Of a DNA stretch of 64,000 bases, positions 18,339 through 27,503 are shown one piece after another. The position numbers and the translations under genes are program-made. Source of the stretch: JACCUZ01 sp038246575 (GTDB lineage Bacteria; Actinomycetota; Actinomycetes; JACCUZ01); contig JBBRVU010000004.1 in the NCBI GenBank assembly GCA_038246575.1, forward strand, positions 1 to 64,000, written 5' to 3'. A model generated the notes under the pieces. It did not search any database. It was not told the DNA's origin and saw nothing but the letters and a program-made list of their open reading frames with translations. Numbering within the stretch: position 1 is the first letter of the stretch; every line of letters begins with the position of its first letter.

Positions 18339-21300
18339 TCCAGAGCTCCAAGCCGACAGTCGGACCGGTAGCCGACCAGTTGATGCGGCGGATGCTCAAC
18401 ACGGTTGTGCGCCTGCAGGCGACCTGCGCGAGTGACGCCGAGGAGCTGCGGCGCATCCAGAATCAGCGACAGGCAGACATCACGGCGGGCGAGAAGGCGG
18501 TTCGCGAGCAAGCCGACCGTGAGGTGACATCGGCTCCCGAACTCTCCAACTCGGCGTCTCTGGGCAGTCGTCTCCGATCGGATCTTGCGAAGGTGCACAA
18601 CCAGCAGGTGAAGCACATCGACAGCGGGAACCCACCCGATTCGTTGGTTGACGCAGCCACCGACTGGAAGACGCTCGTTCCCTCAGTCGAGAGGCGGATC
18701 AAGGCTTTCAAGACCGAGTACCGCGAGTGGGACCAGCGGGTCTTCAAGCGTGCGAAGTCAATGCCGAAGGTAAACCACGACTTGTGGCGTGATCTCGACC
18801 GCCTGGACGTCATCCACCGATCGGTGCCGGTGCTCAGGCAGGCCCTCATCGCTGATCTGATCCGCGAGGTGTCAGGTGCGGCCGATGTTGTCGTCGCCGC
18901 CGAAAAGGAGCGTCAGAAGGCGGGTCAGCAGCACCTCGCGAACGAGGTCAAAGCCGCCGTCGCCGATGTCGATTCGATGGTCGGCCTCGCTGGAGTTCCG
19001 TGGTCGGAAACACGCTGGGAGTCGCCCGTGCCCACCGACATTGTGGAACGGTTGATCCGTCTTGGCGAGCTCCAGGTTGAGGTCCCGGGCGAGTTGGGTG
19101 TCGCCAGCATCCCGGCCCTGATGGCCTTTCCCTTCGAAGCTGGTCTGGCGATCGGTGCAGACGTGGCGAACAGGGATGGGGCGATAAGCCTCTTGCGTGC
19201 CTTGATCCTGCGCCTGTTTGCGGCGGTGCCGCCCGGCGGGCTGCATGTGAAGGCGGTCGATCCCGTCTCTTTGGGCCAGTCGGTTGCAGAGTTCAGGCAC
19301 CTCAGTGAGTACGACAGCCAGCTGATGGATGAGAAGACGTGGACTTCGGAGCGCGACATTGAGCGCCTGATGAACGACCTCTCCGACCACCTGGAAGTGG
19401 TCATCTCGACGTATCTACGCGGCCAGTTCGAGACCATCGATGACTACAACCAGCACGCGGGCGAGGTCGCCCAGCCCTATCGCGTTCTGACAGTGTTCGA
19501 CTACCCGAGCGGGTTTTCCGACCGCGCTTCACGTCAGCTTCTTAGCCTGATCGAGAACGGTCCCCGGTGTGGGGTCTACACGATCCTTCACTACGACCGT
19601 GAAGGGGAAAAAGACGGGCGCCACCGTGAGGTGCCGATCGACCGCATCATCCACAACATGCAGAAGGTCACATTCGGCGGTGACCGGCGGGTTGTCCGCG
19701 TTGACGCGCTCCACGCCGAAGCTCAAAGCCGGTCGGCGATCATCGAACTCTCCGACCCGGTGGGCGAAGTGACACTCGGCCTTCTTCCTGACGAAGCCGC
19801 CCCGGTTGCCTTCGATGAGGATGGCCACCCGGAGACCGGCTTCGCCAAACTGCTCCCACGGGTCGGCGTCCTCGTCCGCCAGACCCAGGCGAAGCCGCCA
19901 GCGGTCACCCTGGACACGCTTCTCCCGGTTCTCAGCCGAAGTCGAACTGGCGTGCTCCCGGACTTCGAATCCGGTGCACGGCCGTTTACCACGAATCCGG
20001 CGACCTGGTGGCAGGCCCGGACTTCCGCGACTGCCGTTGCTACGCTTGGCCGTAGCGGTGCTCAGGGTGTGACCTCGATGTTTTTCTCGTCGACCGATGT
20101 AGCCGGCGGCGCCATCATGGTCGGCTTGCCGCGCTCCGGGAAGACCACCTCACTACACTCGATGATCCTCACCATGGCGATGCTCTATTCGCCCGAGGAA
20201 CTCGAGCTGTACCTCATCGACGCCAAGCACGGCGTCGAGTTCAAGGTATACGAGGACCTGCCTCATGCGCGCATGGTGTCGGTTCACAGCGAACGCGAGT
20301 TCTCGCTCGCGGTGCTCAAGAGCATCGAGGCGGAGATCCGGCGCCGGGCCGAACTGATGAAGGCACAGGGCAGCGGCGTGGCCAACATCACGGAATTCCG
20401 CAGGGCGACAGGCGGGGTCCTGCCGCGCATCGTGGTCATTGTCGATGAGTTCCACGAGCTGTTCGAGGAAGCCGACACCGTCGGCCTGGAGGCATTCGCC
20501 GCCTTCAGCAACATCGTGCGGATGGGCCCGTTCTCCGGCGTGCATATCGTCGTCGCCTCACAGACCCTGTCGAGCATGCCTGCGATGGACCGTCCGACCC
20601 TCATGCTGCTTCCGCAGCGCGTCGCCTTCATGTGCAACGAGTACGACTCCGAGATCGTCATGGGCGACAGCAACAAGGCACCGCGGCTGCTTTCCAAGAC
20701 AGGTGAGGGGTTGTTCAACCCTTCGCGCGGCGAAGAGTCGAAGAACCAGCCCTTCCAGGGTCTGTACATCCCCACCGAAGAGCGAAGCACACTGATCCGC
20801 CAACTCGGCGATCGGGCCGACGCGGCGGGATGGACGCGCCGTCCTAGAGTCTTCGACGGCGATGCGGTCGTCACTCGTCCGACCACGACGACGCTCGTTG
20901 CCAGGAGCAACCGCTTCACTGTGCCTGTGGGTGAGCCCTTCACGCTCGCCGACGTCGAGGCTCTGGTGCTGCCCCGGACGCGAGGGGCCAACGTACTGGT
21001 GCTGGGCGACCGCATTGACGATGAGTCGATACCCGATCTTGCCCTTCGGGGCGTGCTGCATTCGTTCATGCTGGCAGGGCAGGCCCAGAACGTGGAGATG
21101 ACCGTCGTCGACTGCATCGGCGACGAGGAAGCTGAAGGCGCACTCACGGTGATGGAAGTGGCCGAGGCAGTTGGTGCGCGCTACGTCCGCTCTCGCTCGC
21201 TTGACATCATCTTGAAGGAGTTCGCCACGACCGTGGTGAGTCGCACCGCTGCAGAGGACTACCAGGCGCCCATCCAAATCCTGGTGTTGTTCGGGTTGCA

Positions 21301-21676
21301 GCGCGCGCTCTCACTGAACCCCATTGACCCGTACAGCTGGGACGAGGACAACCCCTCGCCGTCGCAGTACCTCGCTGCGGTGCTCAGCGGTGGTCCCGAG
21401 GTTGGGGTCCACGTGGTGATCGATGTCGATCGTGCTCGTGCCGTGGAGCTTCGCCTCGGGACGGACGTGCTCGGCGAGCTGACCTTGCGTATTGCGGGAA
21501 GTGCGGCCGACCAGAAGGATCTGGGCGCGGTCAGTGGTTCCTATGGGGACATCCCGCCCCTCCGGCACGGCCAGCTGCTCATCGGGAATCTTCTGAAGGG
21601 CAGCGCCAAACGAGCCCGGGGATACGAGATCGTGTCTGCAGTTCCCGCCACCGACAAGGAGATGAACGATGGCTGA
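18335..21676 (+). CDS. Soluble three-module FtsK/SpoIIIE-like ATPase with coiled-coil N-terminus
   Basis: A 1113-residue protein. Residues about 1-290 are Lys/Glu/Arg-rich helical coiled coil with no membrane segment. Three FtsK/HerA-like modules follow. Module 1 (about 300-490) has a DYPSGF segment at the Walker B position but no P-loop. Module 2 (about 575-830) is intact, with VGLPRSGKTTS near 600, a YLIDAKHGVEF strand, Walker B IVVIVDEFHELF near 700 and a sensor-like VVASQTLSS. Module 3 (about 860-1090) has VLVLGDR in place of a P-loop. Three modules in tandem recall EccC/EssC of type VII secretion, but those have N-terminal membrane or FHA regions. The start overlaps the upstream stop, and the end overlaps the WXG-like gene by 8 bp. 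Confidence 0.85.
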   Translation: MIQSSKPTVGPVADQLMRRMLNTVVRLQATCASDAEELRRIQNQRQADITAGEKAVREQADREVTSAPELSNSASLGSRLRSDLAKVHNQQVKHIDSGNPPDSLVDAATDWKTLVPSVERRIKAFKTEYREWDQRVFKRAKSMPKVNHDLWRDLDRLDVIHRSVPVLRQALIADLIREVSGAADVVVAAEKERQKAGQQHLANEVKAAVADVDSMVGLAGVPWSETRWESPVPTDIVERLIRLGELQVEVPGELGVASIPALMAFPFEAGLAIGADVANRDGAISLLRALILRLFAAVPPGGLHVKAVDPVSLGQSVAEFRHLSEYDSQLMDEKTWTSERDIERLMNDLSDHLEVVISTYLRGQFETIDDYNQHAGEVAQPYRVLTVFDYPSGFSDRASRQLLSLIENGPRCGVYTILHYDREGEKDGRHREVPIDRIIHNMQKVTFGGDRRVVRVDALHAEAQSRSAIIELSDPVGEVTLGLLPDEAAPVAFDEDGHPETGFAKLLPRVGVLVRQTQAKPPAVTLDTLLPVLSRSRTGVLPDFESGARPFTTNPATWWQARTSATAVATLGRSGAQGVTSMFFSSTDVAGGAIMVGLPRSGKTTSLHSMILTMAMLYSPEELELYLIDAKHGVEFKVYEDLPHARMVSVHSEREFSLAVLKSIEAEIRRRAELMKAQGSGVANITEFRRATGGVLPRIVVIVDEFHELFEEADTVGLEAFAAFSNIVRMGPFSGVHIVVASQTLSSMPAMDRPTLMLLPQRVAFMCNEYDSEIVMGDSNKAPRLLSKTGEGLFNPSRGEESKNQPFQGLYIPTEERSTLIRQLGDRADAAGWTRRPRVFDGDAVVTRPTTTTLVARSNRFTVPVGEPFTLADVEALVLPRTRGANVLVLGDRIDDESIPDLALRGVLHSFMLAGQAQNVEMTVVDCIGDEEAEGALTVMEVAEAVGARYVRSRSLDIILKEFATTVVSRTAAEDYQAPIQILVLFGLQRALSLNPIDPYSWDEDNPSPSQYLAAVLSGGPEVGVHVVIDVDRARAVELRLGTDVLGELTLRIAGSAADQKDLGAVSGSYGDIPPLRHGQLLIGNLLKGSAKRARGYEIVSAVPATDKEMNDG

Positions 21677-21944
21677 CCAGGTGCACGCCAGCCCGCAGGA
21701 CATTCGGAAACTCGCTAGTTCACTCAACTCTTTCAAGTCGGAGGTCACCTCGGCGTCGAAGAAGGTGCGTGGCGCGCTGGCTGCTGCCAATTGGCACGAC
21801 TCTCGCAAGGCGCAGTTCGAGTCGCGATACAACGACGTGCAGAAGCAGATCGATCGGTTCATGTCCGGCGAGGTCGACCAGATGGTTAAGGCCCTGAACC
21901 AGCTAGCCAGCAAGCTGGACGAGATCAGAAACATCCGGATGTGA
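21669..21944 (+). CDS. WXG100-like small protein
   Basis: A 91-residue, entirely helical protein with a central turn: helix 1 (about 8-38), then NWHDSRKAQFE with Trp near residue 42, then helix 2 to the end. Length, mid-point Trp and the helix-turn-helix layout match WXG100 (EsxA-like) proteins, although the motif is WHD rather than WxG. The gene overlaps the end of the FtsK-like ATPase, the same neighbourhood as Esx genes next to EccC. The canonical C-terminal secretion signal (YxxxD/E) is not evident. The protein ends IRNIRM. Confidence 0.75.
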   Translation: MADQVHASPQDIRKLASSLNSFKSEVTSASKKVRGALAAANWHDSRKAQFESRYNDVQKQIDRFMSGEVDQMVKALNQLASKLDEIRNIRM

Positions 21945-21948
21945 CCCC

Positions 21949-22653
21949 GTGTCCGACGATCTAGTCAGGAACGAAGTCAATGCCGTACGGGCTCTCAAGA
22001 AGGCGGTCAGCCGGTACGCCGAGCAGATTCGAGCTGCGGCAGCGCAAGCACGCCGTGAGATGGCCGCTGCGGACCGCAAGGCCGAGGAAGGGGTCGAGCG
22101 CCGCCGCTCGCAGTTGAATCGCGCCGAACAAGAATTGCGCCGGGCCCAAGCAGCGCTCGCGCAGTGTCGAGAGAACTGCGGCGGCCTCCAGCAAGAAGTT
22201 AGGGTTGCGTTCAGCCGGCACGCCGTGGCGAAGCACGAGCTGGATCGTGCCCGCAAGGCGGCTCACCTCACGGCTTCAGCTCAGTCGGAGCTTCTCAAGA
22301 TGCTCCAGACCGTTGAGAGCGCCGTCGGCGAGCAGTCTTCTGTTGCGTCGTCGGCTCTGGCCAGCCTTGACGCCAAACTAGCGTCGCTGCCGCATGTCGA
22401 TGTGGGGCACGCGGTCCACAATCTGGCGGTCGGTACGGCAGTCGGGGTGGAGATCTTCGGGGCGTCGATGAATCTTGGACGGGTTGCCGCCAACGCTGCA
22501 ACGGTGTTTGGTGTCGAACTTCCCGTGAGAGACCAATCTGTCAGCGAGATGGTGGAGCATCAGAATGAGCAGGCGGCCGATTACGTCATCCACAAGTCCC
22601 AGGAGGTCGAGAAGCATCTGGACTCGGGCGACGGTACGGAGACGATCGCATGA
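21949..22653 (+). CDS. Coiled-coil protein of the FtsK-like/WXG operon
   Basis: A 234-residue protein starting at GTG, 4 bp after the WXG-like stop. Residues about 10-125 are a long Ala/Arg/Glu/Gln-rich coiled coil (RRSQLNRAEQELRRAQAALA) with one CRENC pair. Residues about 150-185 form a mildly hydrophobic Ala/Val/Gly segment (AVHNLAVGTAVGVEIFGASM). The tail is acidic. In layout it resembles LXG/PPE-length partners of WXG100 proteins, though no LXG or PxE motif is seen. Its stop overlaps the next ATG (ATGA). The family is not recognised. Confidence 0.7.
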   Translation: MSDDLVRNEVNAVRALKKAVSRYAEQIRAAAAQARREMAAADRKAEEGVERRRSQLNRAEQELRRAQAALAQCRENCGGLQQEVRVAFSRHAVAKHELDRARKAAHLTASAQSELLKMLQTVESAVGEQSSVASSALASLDAKLASLPHVDVGHAVHNLAVGTAVGVEIFGASMNLGRVAANAATVFGVELPVRDQSVSEMVEHQNEQAADYVIHKSQEVEKHLDSGDGTETIA

Positions 22654-22862
22654 CCTTCGAGGGTCCGATGCGGCAAGCTGAGACAGCGCGTGGCGAACTC
22701 AGCCAGGTTGCAGGCAGCACACAGGCGTGGTCCGACAAGCAGCGGCACGAGTTCGATAGCCAGCGGATGAAGCCCCTCGCCGAGGCCGGGGCACGTCTCA
22801 CCGCTGCCTTGCAGAAGGCCGAAGAGCAGTGTCAGGCGACGCTCAAGCTCCTCGCCGATTGA
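22650..22862 (+). CDS. Second small WXG-like helical protein
   Basis: A 70-residue helical protein. A short helix (about 8-22) is followed by AWSDKQRHEF with Trp near residue 27, then a second helix to the end. It resembles a shortened WXG100 fold with a WSD turn and could pair with the 91-residue WXG-like protein, as EsxA pairs with EsxB. It is coupled to the coiled-coil gene by ATGA and is the last gene of the operon. About 230 bp after its stop contain no convincing gene before the convergent relaxase partner. Confidence 0.6.
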   Translation: MTFEGPMRQAETARGELSQVAGSTQAWSDKQRHEFDSQRMKPLAEAGARLTAALQKAEEQCQATLKLLAD

Positions 22863-23094
22863 TTGACCTGCTGGGACGAGAAGGCGCATGGGACGGCTGG
22901 GCTGGACGATCTGCACAAGCTCAAGGACGCGGCGACGGCCAGACGGCGCTCCTTGTCCACAGGGAAGGGCCGGACCCGCGTTGCCGCGATCTTCGCGAAC
23001 GATGATTTGGTGTCGGTCGAGACTCGCCCTCGACGCCGTGTTGCGGGACCTTCGAAGGAAGTTGTGTCGATGTCGAGTTGCTCGGTCCGGTCGA

Positions 23095-23577
23095 TCAGCC
23101 TTGCCAGTCCGGCGTGGGCGCCGAGTCTCGAGGTTCACCGTCCGCTGCGATGTGGTGAAGGAACTGCACGTCTGGCTCGTTCACCCAGGGCGGTGTGGCC
23201 TGGTCACGGTGTTCGTCGGGTCGGCAACCGGCTCGGGCTACCCAGTCTTGTAGCCGCGCACGGGTCATCGCGAACAGGGCGTGCCATTCGAGTGGCGCGT
23301 TGCCGGGGGCGGTGGGGGAGTGTGCGGACTGCCATCCGGTGCGTAGCGCACTGAGTTCTTCGACGAGGGCGCCGTGCTGGTACCAGCAGGGTGGGATGGT
23401 GCGGTGGTCGATCCCGTACCGGCGCACGCACCACCGGACCCAGGTGTCCAGCCCGTTCCAGGTGGTGACGGCGGTGGACCGGTCGAGTCGGGGCCAGCAC
23501 ACGGGTTGGGGTTCCCAGGTGATGTCGTCGCCGGGCCCGAAGGCGTCGTCGTCACCGAAGCTGCCGGAGGGTGTCAT
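23095..23577 (-). CDS. Small DUF4913-like partner protein of the relaxase operon
   Basis: A 160-residue soluble protein. I chose the ATG at 23577 because it overlaps the relaxase stop (ATGA). The longer upstream frame only re-reads the relaxase C-terminus as an Arg-rich sequence. The Trp-rich pattern WVRWCVRRYG, then CWYQHGALVEELSALRTGWQ, resembles the DUF4913 proteins that accompany relaxases and TraA-like genes in actinobacterial elements. No enzyme motif is visible. It is probably an accessory of DNA processing. The family call is by pattern memory only. Confidence 0.6.
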   Translation of the reverse strand: MTPSGSFGDDDAFGPGDDITWEPQPVCWPRLDRSTAVTTWNGLDTWVRWCVRRYGIDHRTIPPCWYQHGALVEELSALRTGWQSAHSPTAPGNAPLEWHALFAMTRARLQDWVARAGCRPDEHRDQATPPWVNEPDVQFLHHIAADGEPRDSAPTPDWQG

Positions 23578-26500
23578 CGCTGTAGGCTCCGATCGGTAGC
23601 GGGCGGTGCGGCGGCGAGATGCGCTGCGCCGGTGCGGCGCCCGGCGAGGCGGGCAGCGGCGGCGGCGGCGGCGGTGGCTCGGCGGCGCGCCGCACCGTCG
23701 GCGAGCTGCTGCTCGTCGCGGGCGCCGAGCAGCGAGTTGTCCTGGATCTGGTGTAGGTCGCGGTAGCCGGCGACGATACCGACGGCGTCGAGCCATGCCC
23801 GGCGGTCCGTGGGGTCTCGGGGTGGGGGCCCGAGGGGCAGCGCCCAGTCCGGCGGCTTGCGCACAACGGTGGTGACGAGCGCGCGGATCCGGGTGCCCAT
23901 CAGGTGTTCGATCTCGCGTAGCGTGCCGGCCAGCTCGGTGTCACCCACGGCGCCGGCCGCCGGCACGAGGCCGCCGATCAGCCGTCCCTCTTGAACCGGC
24001 TCGTTCTGCTCGAGCCAGTGGGTGATCCGCCCGTGCAGCAGGGTCGCCGGGTCGCTGCCGTCCGCGGTGCCCGGATCGCTCAGCGTGGTGGCGGCATGGG
24101 TGAGGGTGGCGGTCATGTCGTGCCCGTCCCGTTCCCCCGAGGCCAGGGCGGCGACGAGAGCCCCGAAGGCGGGGGAGTCGGTGATCCGCTCGAGGGCGGC
24201 GGCGTCGACCACGGCACGCTCCAGGACGCGAGTCCAGCGGGTGCGGGCGGCTGCCTGCACCAGCGTTTCGTGGACAGGGACAAGAGTGGCCAGGCTGGTC
24301 GCGGCGTCGAAACGGTCGCGGAGCGTCTCGGTCGCGGAGGGCTCGGCGTCGCTGCGGGCGAGCACCCCGTCGAGGACCTGCCGGCCGGTGCGGGGGCCCA
24401 TGTCGGGGCCGGATGGGTACTGCTGGTCGGCATGATCCGGGTCGGGCAGGTCGGTGGCGACGTAGGCGTAGTTGGCGGTGCGTCCGCGGGTAAGCGCGAC
24501 GTAGAGAGCCTCCCGCGACATGCCGGGGCGGACGAGGACGAACGCAGTGTCGGCGGTGATGCCCTGGGCGCGGTGCACGGTGGTGGCGTAGCCGAGCTCG
24601 ACGTGCTCGCCGACGTAGGCCGCCGGCAGCCGGGCCGCGTCCAGTCTGCTGTCGGTCGACGAGTCGGCGAGCGCGGCGCCCCCAGCGGCCCCGGCGGCTT
24701 TGGGACGGCGGACGGTGAGGGAGCCGTCGGGGTGGATGCGCGCCACGGTCCACAGGTCGCCGTTGCGGACCCAGGACCCCCGGCTGGTCTGAAGCCGGCG
24801 GTCGTTACGACGGGTCAGGACCCGGTCCCCGACCGCGGCGTGGCTGCCGTCGTGCAGCGCGACGACACCACCAGGGGCCGTGCCGCCCGGGATTGTGGCG
24901 GGTATGGTGACCTGCCCGGTGGCGATGCGGTCGGTTTGGGCGCGGGCGTTGAGTGCGGCGACGGTGGAGTTGTCGGCCGCGATGAGCACCGCCCGCGTGC
25001 CGCCGGCAAGGGCCTGTTGCCAGGCCCGGTAGGCCTCTTCGAGGATCGCCTCCGCGGGCCCCTCCGCGAGCCGGCCGTGCGCGGTGTAGGTGTCCAGCGC
25101 GCGCCGGTCTCCCTGGCGCAGGGCACGGCTGGCGTGGGCTTCCCAGCGGTGGGTGAACCGCCACAGCAGGCTGAGCTCGGCGGCGCCGGTGTCGCGGGCC
25201 AGCAGTCCGAACGCGCCCCCGGCGTTGACCGCAGAGAGCTGGTGGTGGTCCCCGACCAGCAGCACCTTCGCGCCGGCCGCGCCGGCCTGAGCGGCGAGCT
25301 GGTCCAGAGTGAGGGTGCCGGCCAACGAGGCCTCATCCACGATCACCAGCTGCCCCGGGCGCAGCCGCCAGCGGTCGTGTCGCTCGGCACCGTACCGGTC
25401 CGCATTCCGGTCGCTGGTTGTGGGGCCGCTGGTGGGGGCGGTGGTCTCGTGTTGCCATTTCGCGGTGGTCTCACACGCGATCCCGACCGCCGCGGTCAGC
25501 TCGGCGGCGGCGGTAGCGGAGGGCGCCAGCCCGATCACCGATGCCGGCCCGTGCTCGGCTTCCCACGCGGCGCGCACCGCCCGCAGGGTGCGGGTCTTCC
25601 CGGCTCCGGCCGGCCCGACCAGCACGTCCAGGCGGCGCCCGGAGGTGGCCACGGCGACCACGGCGGCCGCCTGGTCGGCGTGCACCGCCTGCGCGGCCTG
25701 TTCCGCTGCGGCGGTTCCGGCCCGGGGTCCGGCGGTGTCGGTGGCGGCGGCGAGTAGCCGGGTCTCGGCGTGCAGGATGGCGGGGGAGGTGTAGGAGGTC
25801 TCGCGCTGGCGGGTGAACGCGCTGGCGCCGTCGGGTCGCTGCCACTGGGCCGGGACCCTGAACAGCGCGGGCGGGTCCAGCCGGACGCAGTGCCGGTCCA
25901 GGACCCGGCCGGTGACCTGGTCGAGCAGCGCGAGCCGGTCGCCGGTGCTGGCCATCCGCAGGCCCCGGGTGGCGCGGGCCGCCTCGGCGCGCAGGTTCCA
26001 CTCGTTCCAGGTCGACCGGCGGTCCTGCAACCCGGCCAAAGTGACCCCGGCCAGGACGGTCAGCTGCTCGTCGCTCACCTCGTCAGCGGCGAGCAGCCGG
26101 GGGCGACCTCCCGCTGCGCAGCCCACCAGGGCTTCGCGCGAGGTGAGGGCCTCGGCGCGGCGTCGCCAGCCGGCGATCAGCTCCGCGAGCGGTCGCAGCG
26201 TCTTCTCCGGCCTGGTCTGAAGGGTGGCCTGCTGGCGCAAACGGAGCACCTCGGCCCGGTCCGGGGCGCGCCCGGTGCGGTCCCGGAAGGCGGTGACCAG
26301 CGCCCGGGTGCGGGTCTCGATGTGAACCGACCGGGTGGAGAACTCCGCCAGCAGCGTGTCGTCCACGCCGTCGATCTCGAACGCCGGGGTACGCCGCGAC
26401 CCGCGGGACCGCCACCCCCAGCTGACACCGGCGACCTGGGCGAGCCGGTCGGCGAGCAACGTGTCGTACAGCTCGGAGAACGCGACCGCGGCGTGGTGCA

Positions 26501-27368
26501 GGGCGCGGGAGTCCACCGACCGCCACACCCCGTCCGGGCCCTGCACCCTGTTGGCCAGCACCACATGGGTGTGCAGGTTGGGGTCCCCGGAGCGGGTGTC
26601 CCAATGGTCGAAACAGGTGGCGATCGCGCCTCGGGTGCCGATCTGGGCGACACCACCGTGCCCGGTGCGGGTGAACAGCGCATCCCGCTCCAGCACCGCG
26701 ACCACCTCCGCCACGGTGTCCCGGTGCGCCCGGGCGATCCGGGCCTGCAGGCCGGGCGCAGCCAGCGCCCACAGCACGCTCGCCGACTTCGGCATCGTGA
26801 ACGTCAAATCGAACCCGGCCACCGCCGACGGGGTACCCCGCCGCCGCTCCGCCGCCTCGATCCCGGCCACCGCAGCAGCCCGGTCCGCCTCGGGCAGGTC
26901 GTCCGCGAGGCGGGCCACCCGGTCGGCGACCCGCGCCTCGGTGCTGCGGTGCACGACGTAACGGGCCCCGAGCCGGTCACCGGTGAGCGGGTCCTCACCC
27001 CGCCCGAACAGGCGGCCCATCTGCTCCTCGGACACCACCGACCCGCTTGCCATGCCTCCCGACACGCTTGCCAGAACGCTTGCCACACCGCCTGCGGCGA
27101 CACCGGCCAAATCGCCGGCGGCGCCTTCGTCCTCGCGTGCCGAGGGCTGCGTCCGGGCGGGTGGCTCGACCTGCCGCGCCTGCAGATCACCACCTGCCGT
27201 GACGCCCAGCCCGGCCAGGCCGCCCCCGAGCCACCGACCCGGCGGGTAGCCGCTGGCGGTGTAGTACGCGGTCAGCGGGCTGCCGGCCAGCCGCCCGACG
27301 TCACCAGTCGCGGTGTGCCGCAGCAGGTACTGGTAGCCGGCCCCCGCGGAGAGCCGGTGGATCGACAT
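23574..27368 (-). CDS. MobF/TrwC-type relaxase-helicase
   Basis: A 1264-residue bifunctional enzyme that should nick oriT and unwind the transferred strand. I chose the ATG at 27368 because MSIHRLSAGAGYQYLLR is the typical TrwC start. A GTG-independent longer frame begins 10 codons earlier. The relaxase domain has the metal-binding triad in HWDTRSGDPNLHTHVV near residue 256. The SF1 helicase has a P-loop VGPAGAGKT near 586, Walker B IVDEASLAG near 674, GDHHQLSAV just after, and the C-terminal VALTRGRTANYAYV motif. It is transcribed opposite to the transfer operon and coupled to the DUF4913-like gene. The 470 bp upstream are the best place for oriT. Confidence 0.93.
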   Translation of the reverse strand: MSIHRLSAGAGYQYLLRHTATGDVGRLAGSPLTAYYTASGYPPGRWLGGGLAGLGVTAGGDLQARQVEPPARTQPSAREDEGAAGDLAGVAAGGVASVLASVSGGMASGSVVSEEQMGRLFGRGEDPLTGDRLGARYVVHRSTEARVADRVARLADDLPEADRAAAVAGIEAAERRRGTPSAVAGFDLTFTMPKSASVLWALAAPGLQARIARAHRDTVAEVVAVLERDALFTRTGHGGVAQIGTRGAIATCFDHWDTRSGDPNLHTHVVLANRVQGPDGVWRSVDSRALHHAAVAFSELYDTLLADRLAQVAGVSWGWRSRGSRRTPAFEIDGVDDTLLAEFSTRSVHIETRTRALVTAFRDRTGRAPDRAEVLRLRQQATLQTRPEKTLRPLAELIAGWRRRAEALTSREALVGCAAGGRPRLLAADEVSDEQLTVLAGVTLAGLQDRRSTWNEWNLRAEAARATRGLRMASTGDRLALLDQVTGRVLDRHCVRLDPPALFRVPAQWQRPDGASAFTRQRETSYTSPAILHAETRLLAAATDTAGPRAGTAAAEQAAQAVHADQAAAVVAVATSGRRLDVLVGPAGAGKTRTLRAVRAAWEAEHGPASVIGLAPSATAAAELTAAVGIACETTAKWQHETTAPTSGPTTSDRNADRYGAERHDRWRLRPGQLVIVDEASLAGTLTLDQLAAQAGAAGAKVLLVGDHHQLSAVNAGGAFGLLARDTGAAELSLLWRFTHRWEAHASRALRQGDRRALDTYTAHGRLAEGPAEAILEEAYRAWQQALAGGTRAVLIAADNSTVAALNARAQTDRIATGQVTIPATIPGGTAPGGVVALHDGSHAAVGDRVLTRRNDRRLQTSRGSWVRNGDLWTVARIHPDGSLTVRRPKAAGAAGGAALADSSTDSRLDAARLPAAYVGEHVELGYATTVHRAQGITADTAFVLVRPGMSREALYVALTRGRTANYAYVATDLPDPDHADQQYPSGPDMGPRTGRQVLDGVLARSDAEPSATETLRDRFDAATSLATLVPVHETLVQAAARTRWTRVLERAVVDAAALERITDSPAFGALVAALASGERDGHDMTATLTHAATTLSDPGTADGSDPATLLHGRITHWLEQNEPVQEGRLIGGLVPAAGAVGDTELAGTLREIEHLMGTRIRALVTTVVRKPPDWALPLGPPPRDPTDRRAWLDAVGIVAGYRDLHQIQDNSLLGARDEQQLADGAARRRATAAAAAAARLAGRRTGAAHLAAAPPATDRSLQR

Positions 27369-27472
27369 CACAGCCGGCCCCGCCACAACGCCGACCATGA
27401 CCGCAACCTCGCCGCGTCACCCGTGCGTTCGCTGTTCCTCATACACCCCTAGGCGCCAGCGAACCTGTCGAG

Positions 27473-27503
27473 CCGAGGGGTAGCGGCAAACAAATTCCCT
27501 CGG
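27473..27503. repeat. Inverted repeat near the relaxase gene, oriT candidate
   Basis: CCGAGGG (27473-27479) and CCCTCGG (27497-27503) are perfect inverted arms around a 17-nt A/T-rich spacer, about 105 bp upstream of the relaxase start. MobF relaxases usually bind a hairpin beside nic in their own upstream region. No known nic consensus is recognised here, so this is a positional guess. Confidence 0.35.

Noticed and set aside
15327..22862. Calling the ATPase/WXG operon a canonical type VII secretion system
   Set aside because: No EccB, EccD, EccE, mycosin or EssA/EssB-like membrane gene is present, the ATPase has no membrane segment, and the WXG proteins lack the YxxxD/E signal.
22863..23354. 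163-codon TTG-started frame after the last WXG-like gene
   Set aside because: No ribosome site, no domain, and its second half overlaps the relaxase-partner gene on the other strand with Arg-rich composition.
23991..27452. Long plus-strand frames opposite the relaxase
   Set aside because: Shadows caused by high third-position G+C. The relaxase motifs on the minus strand are unambiguous.
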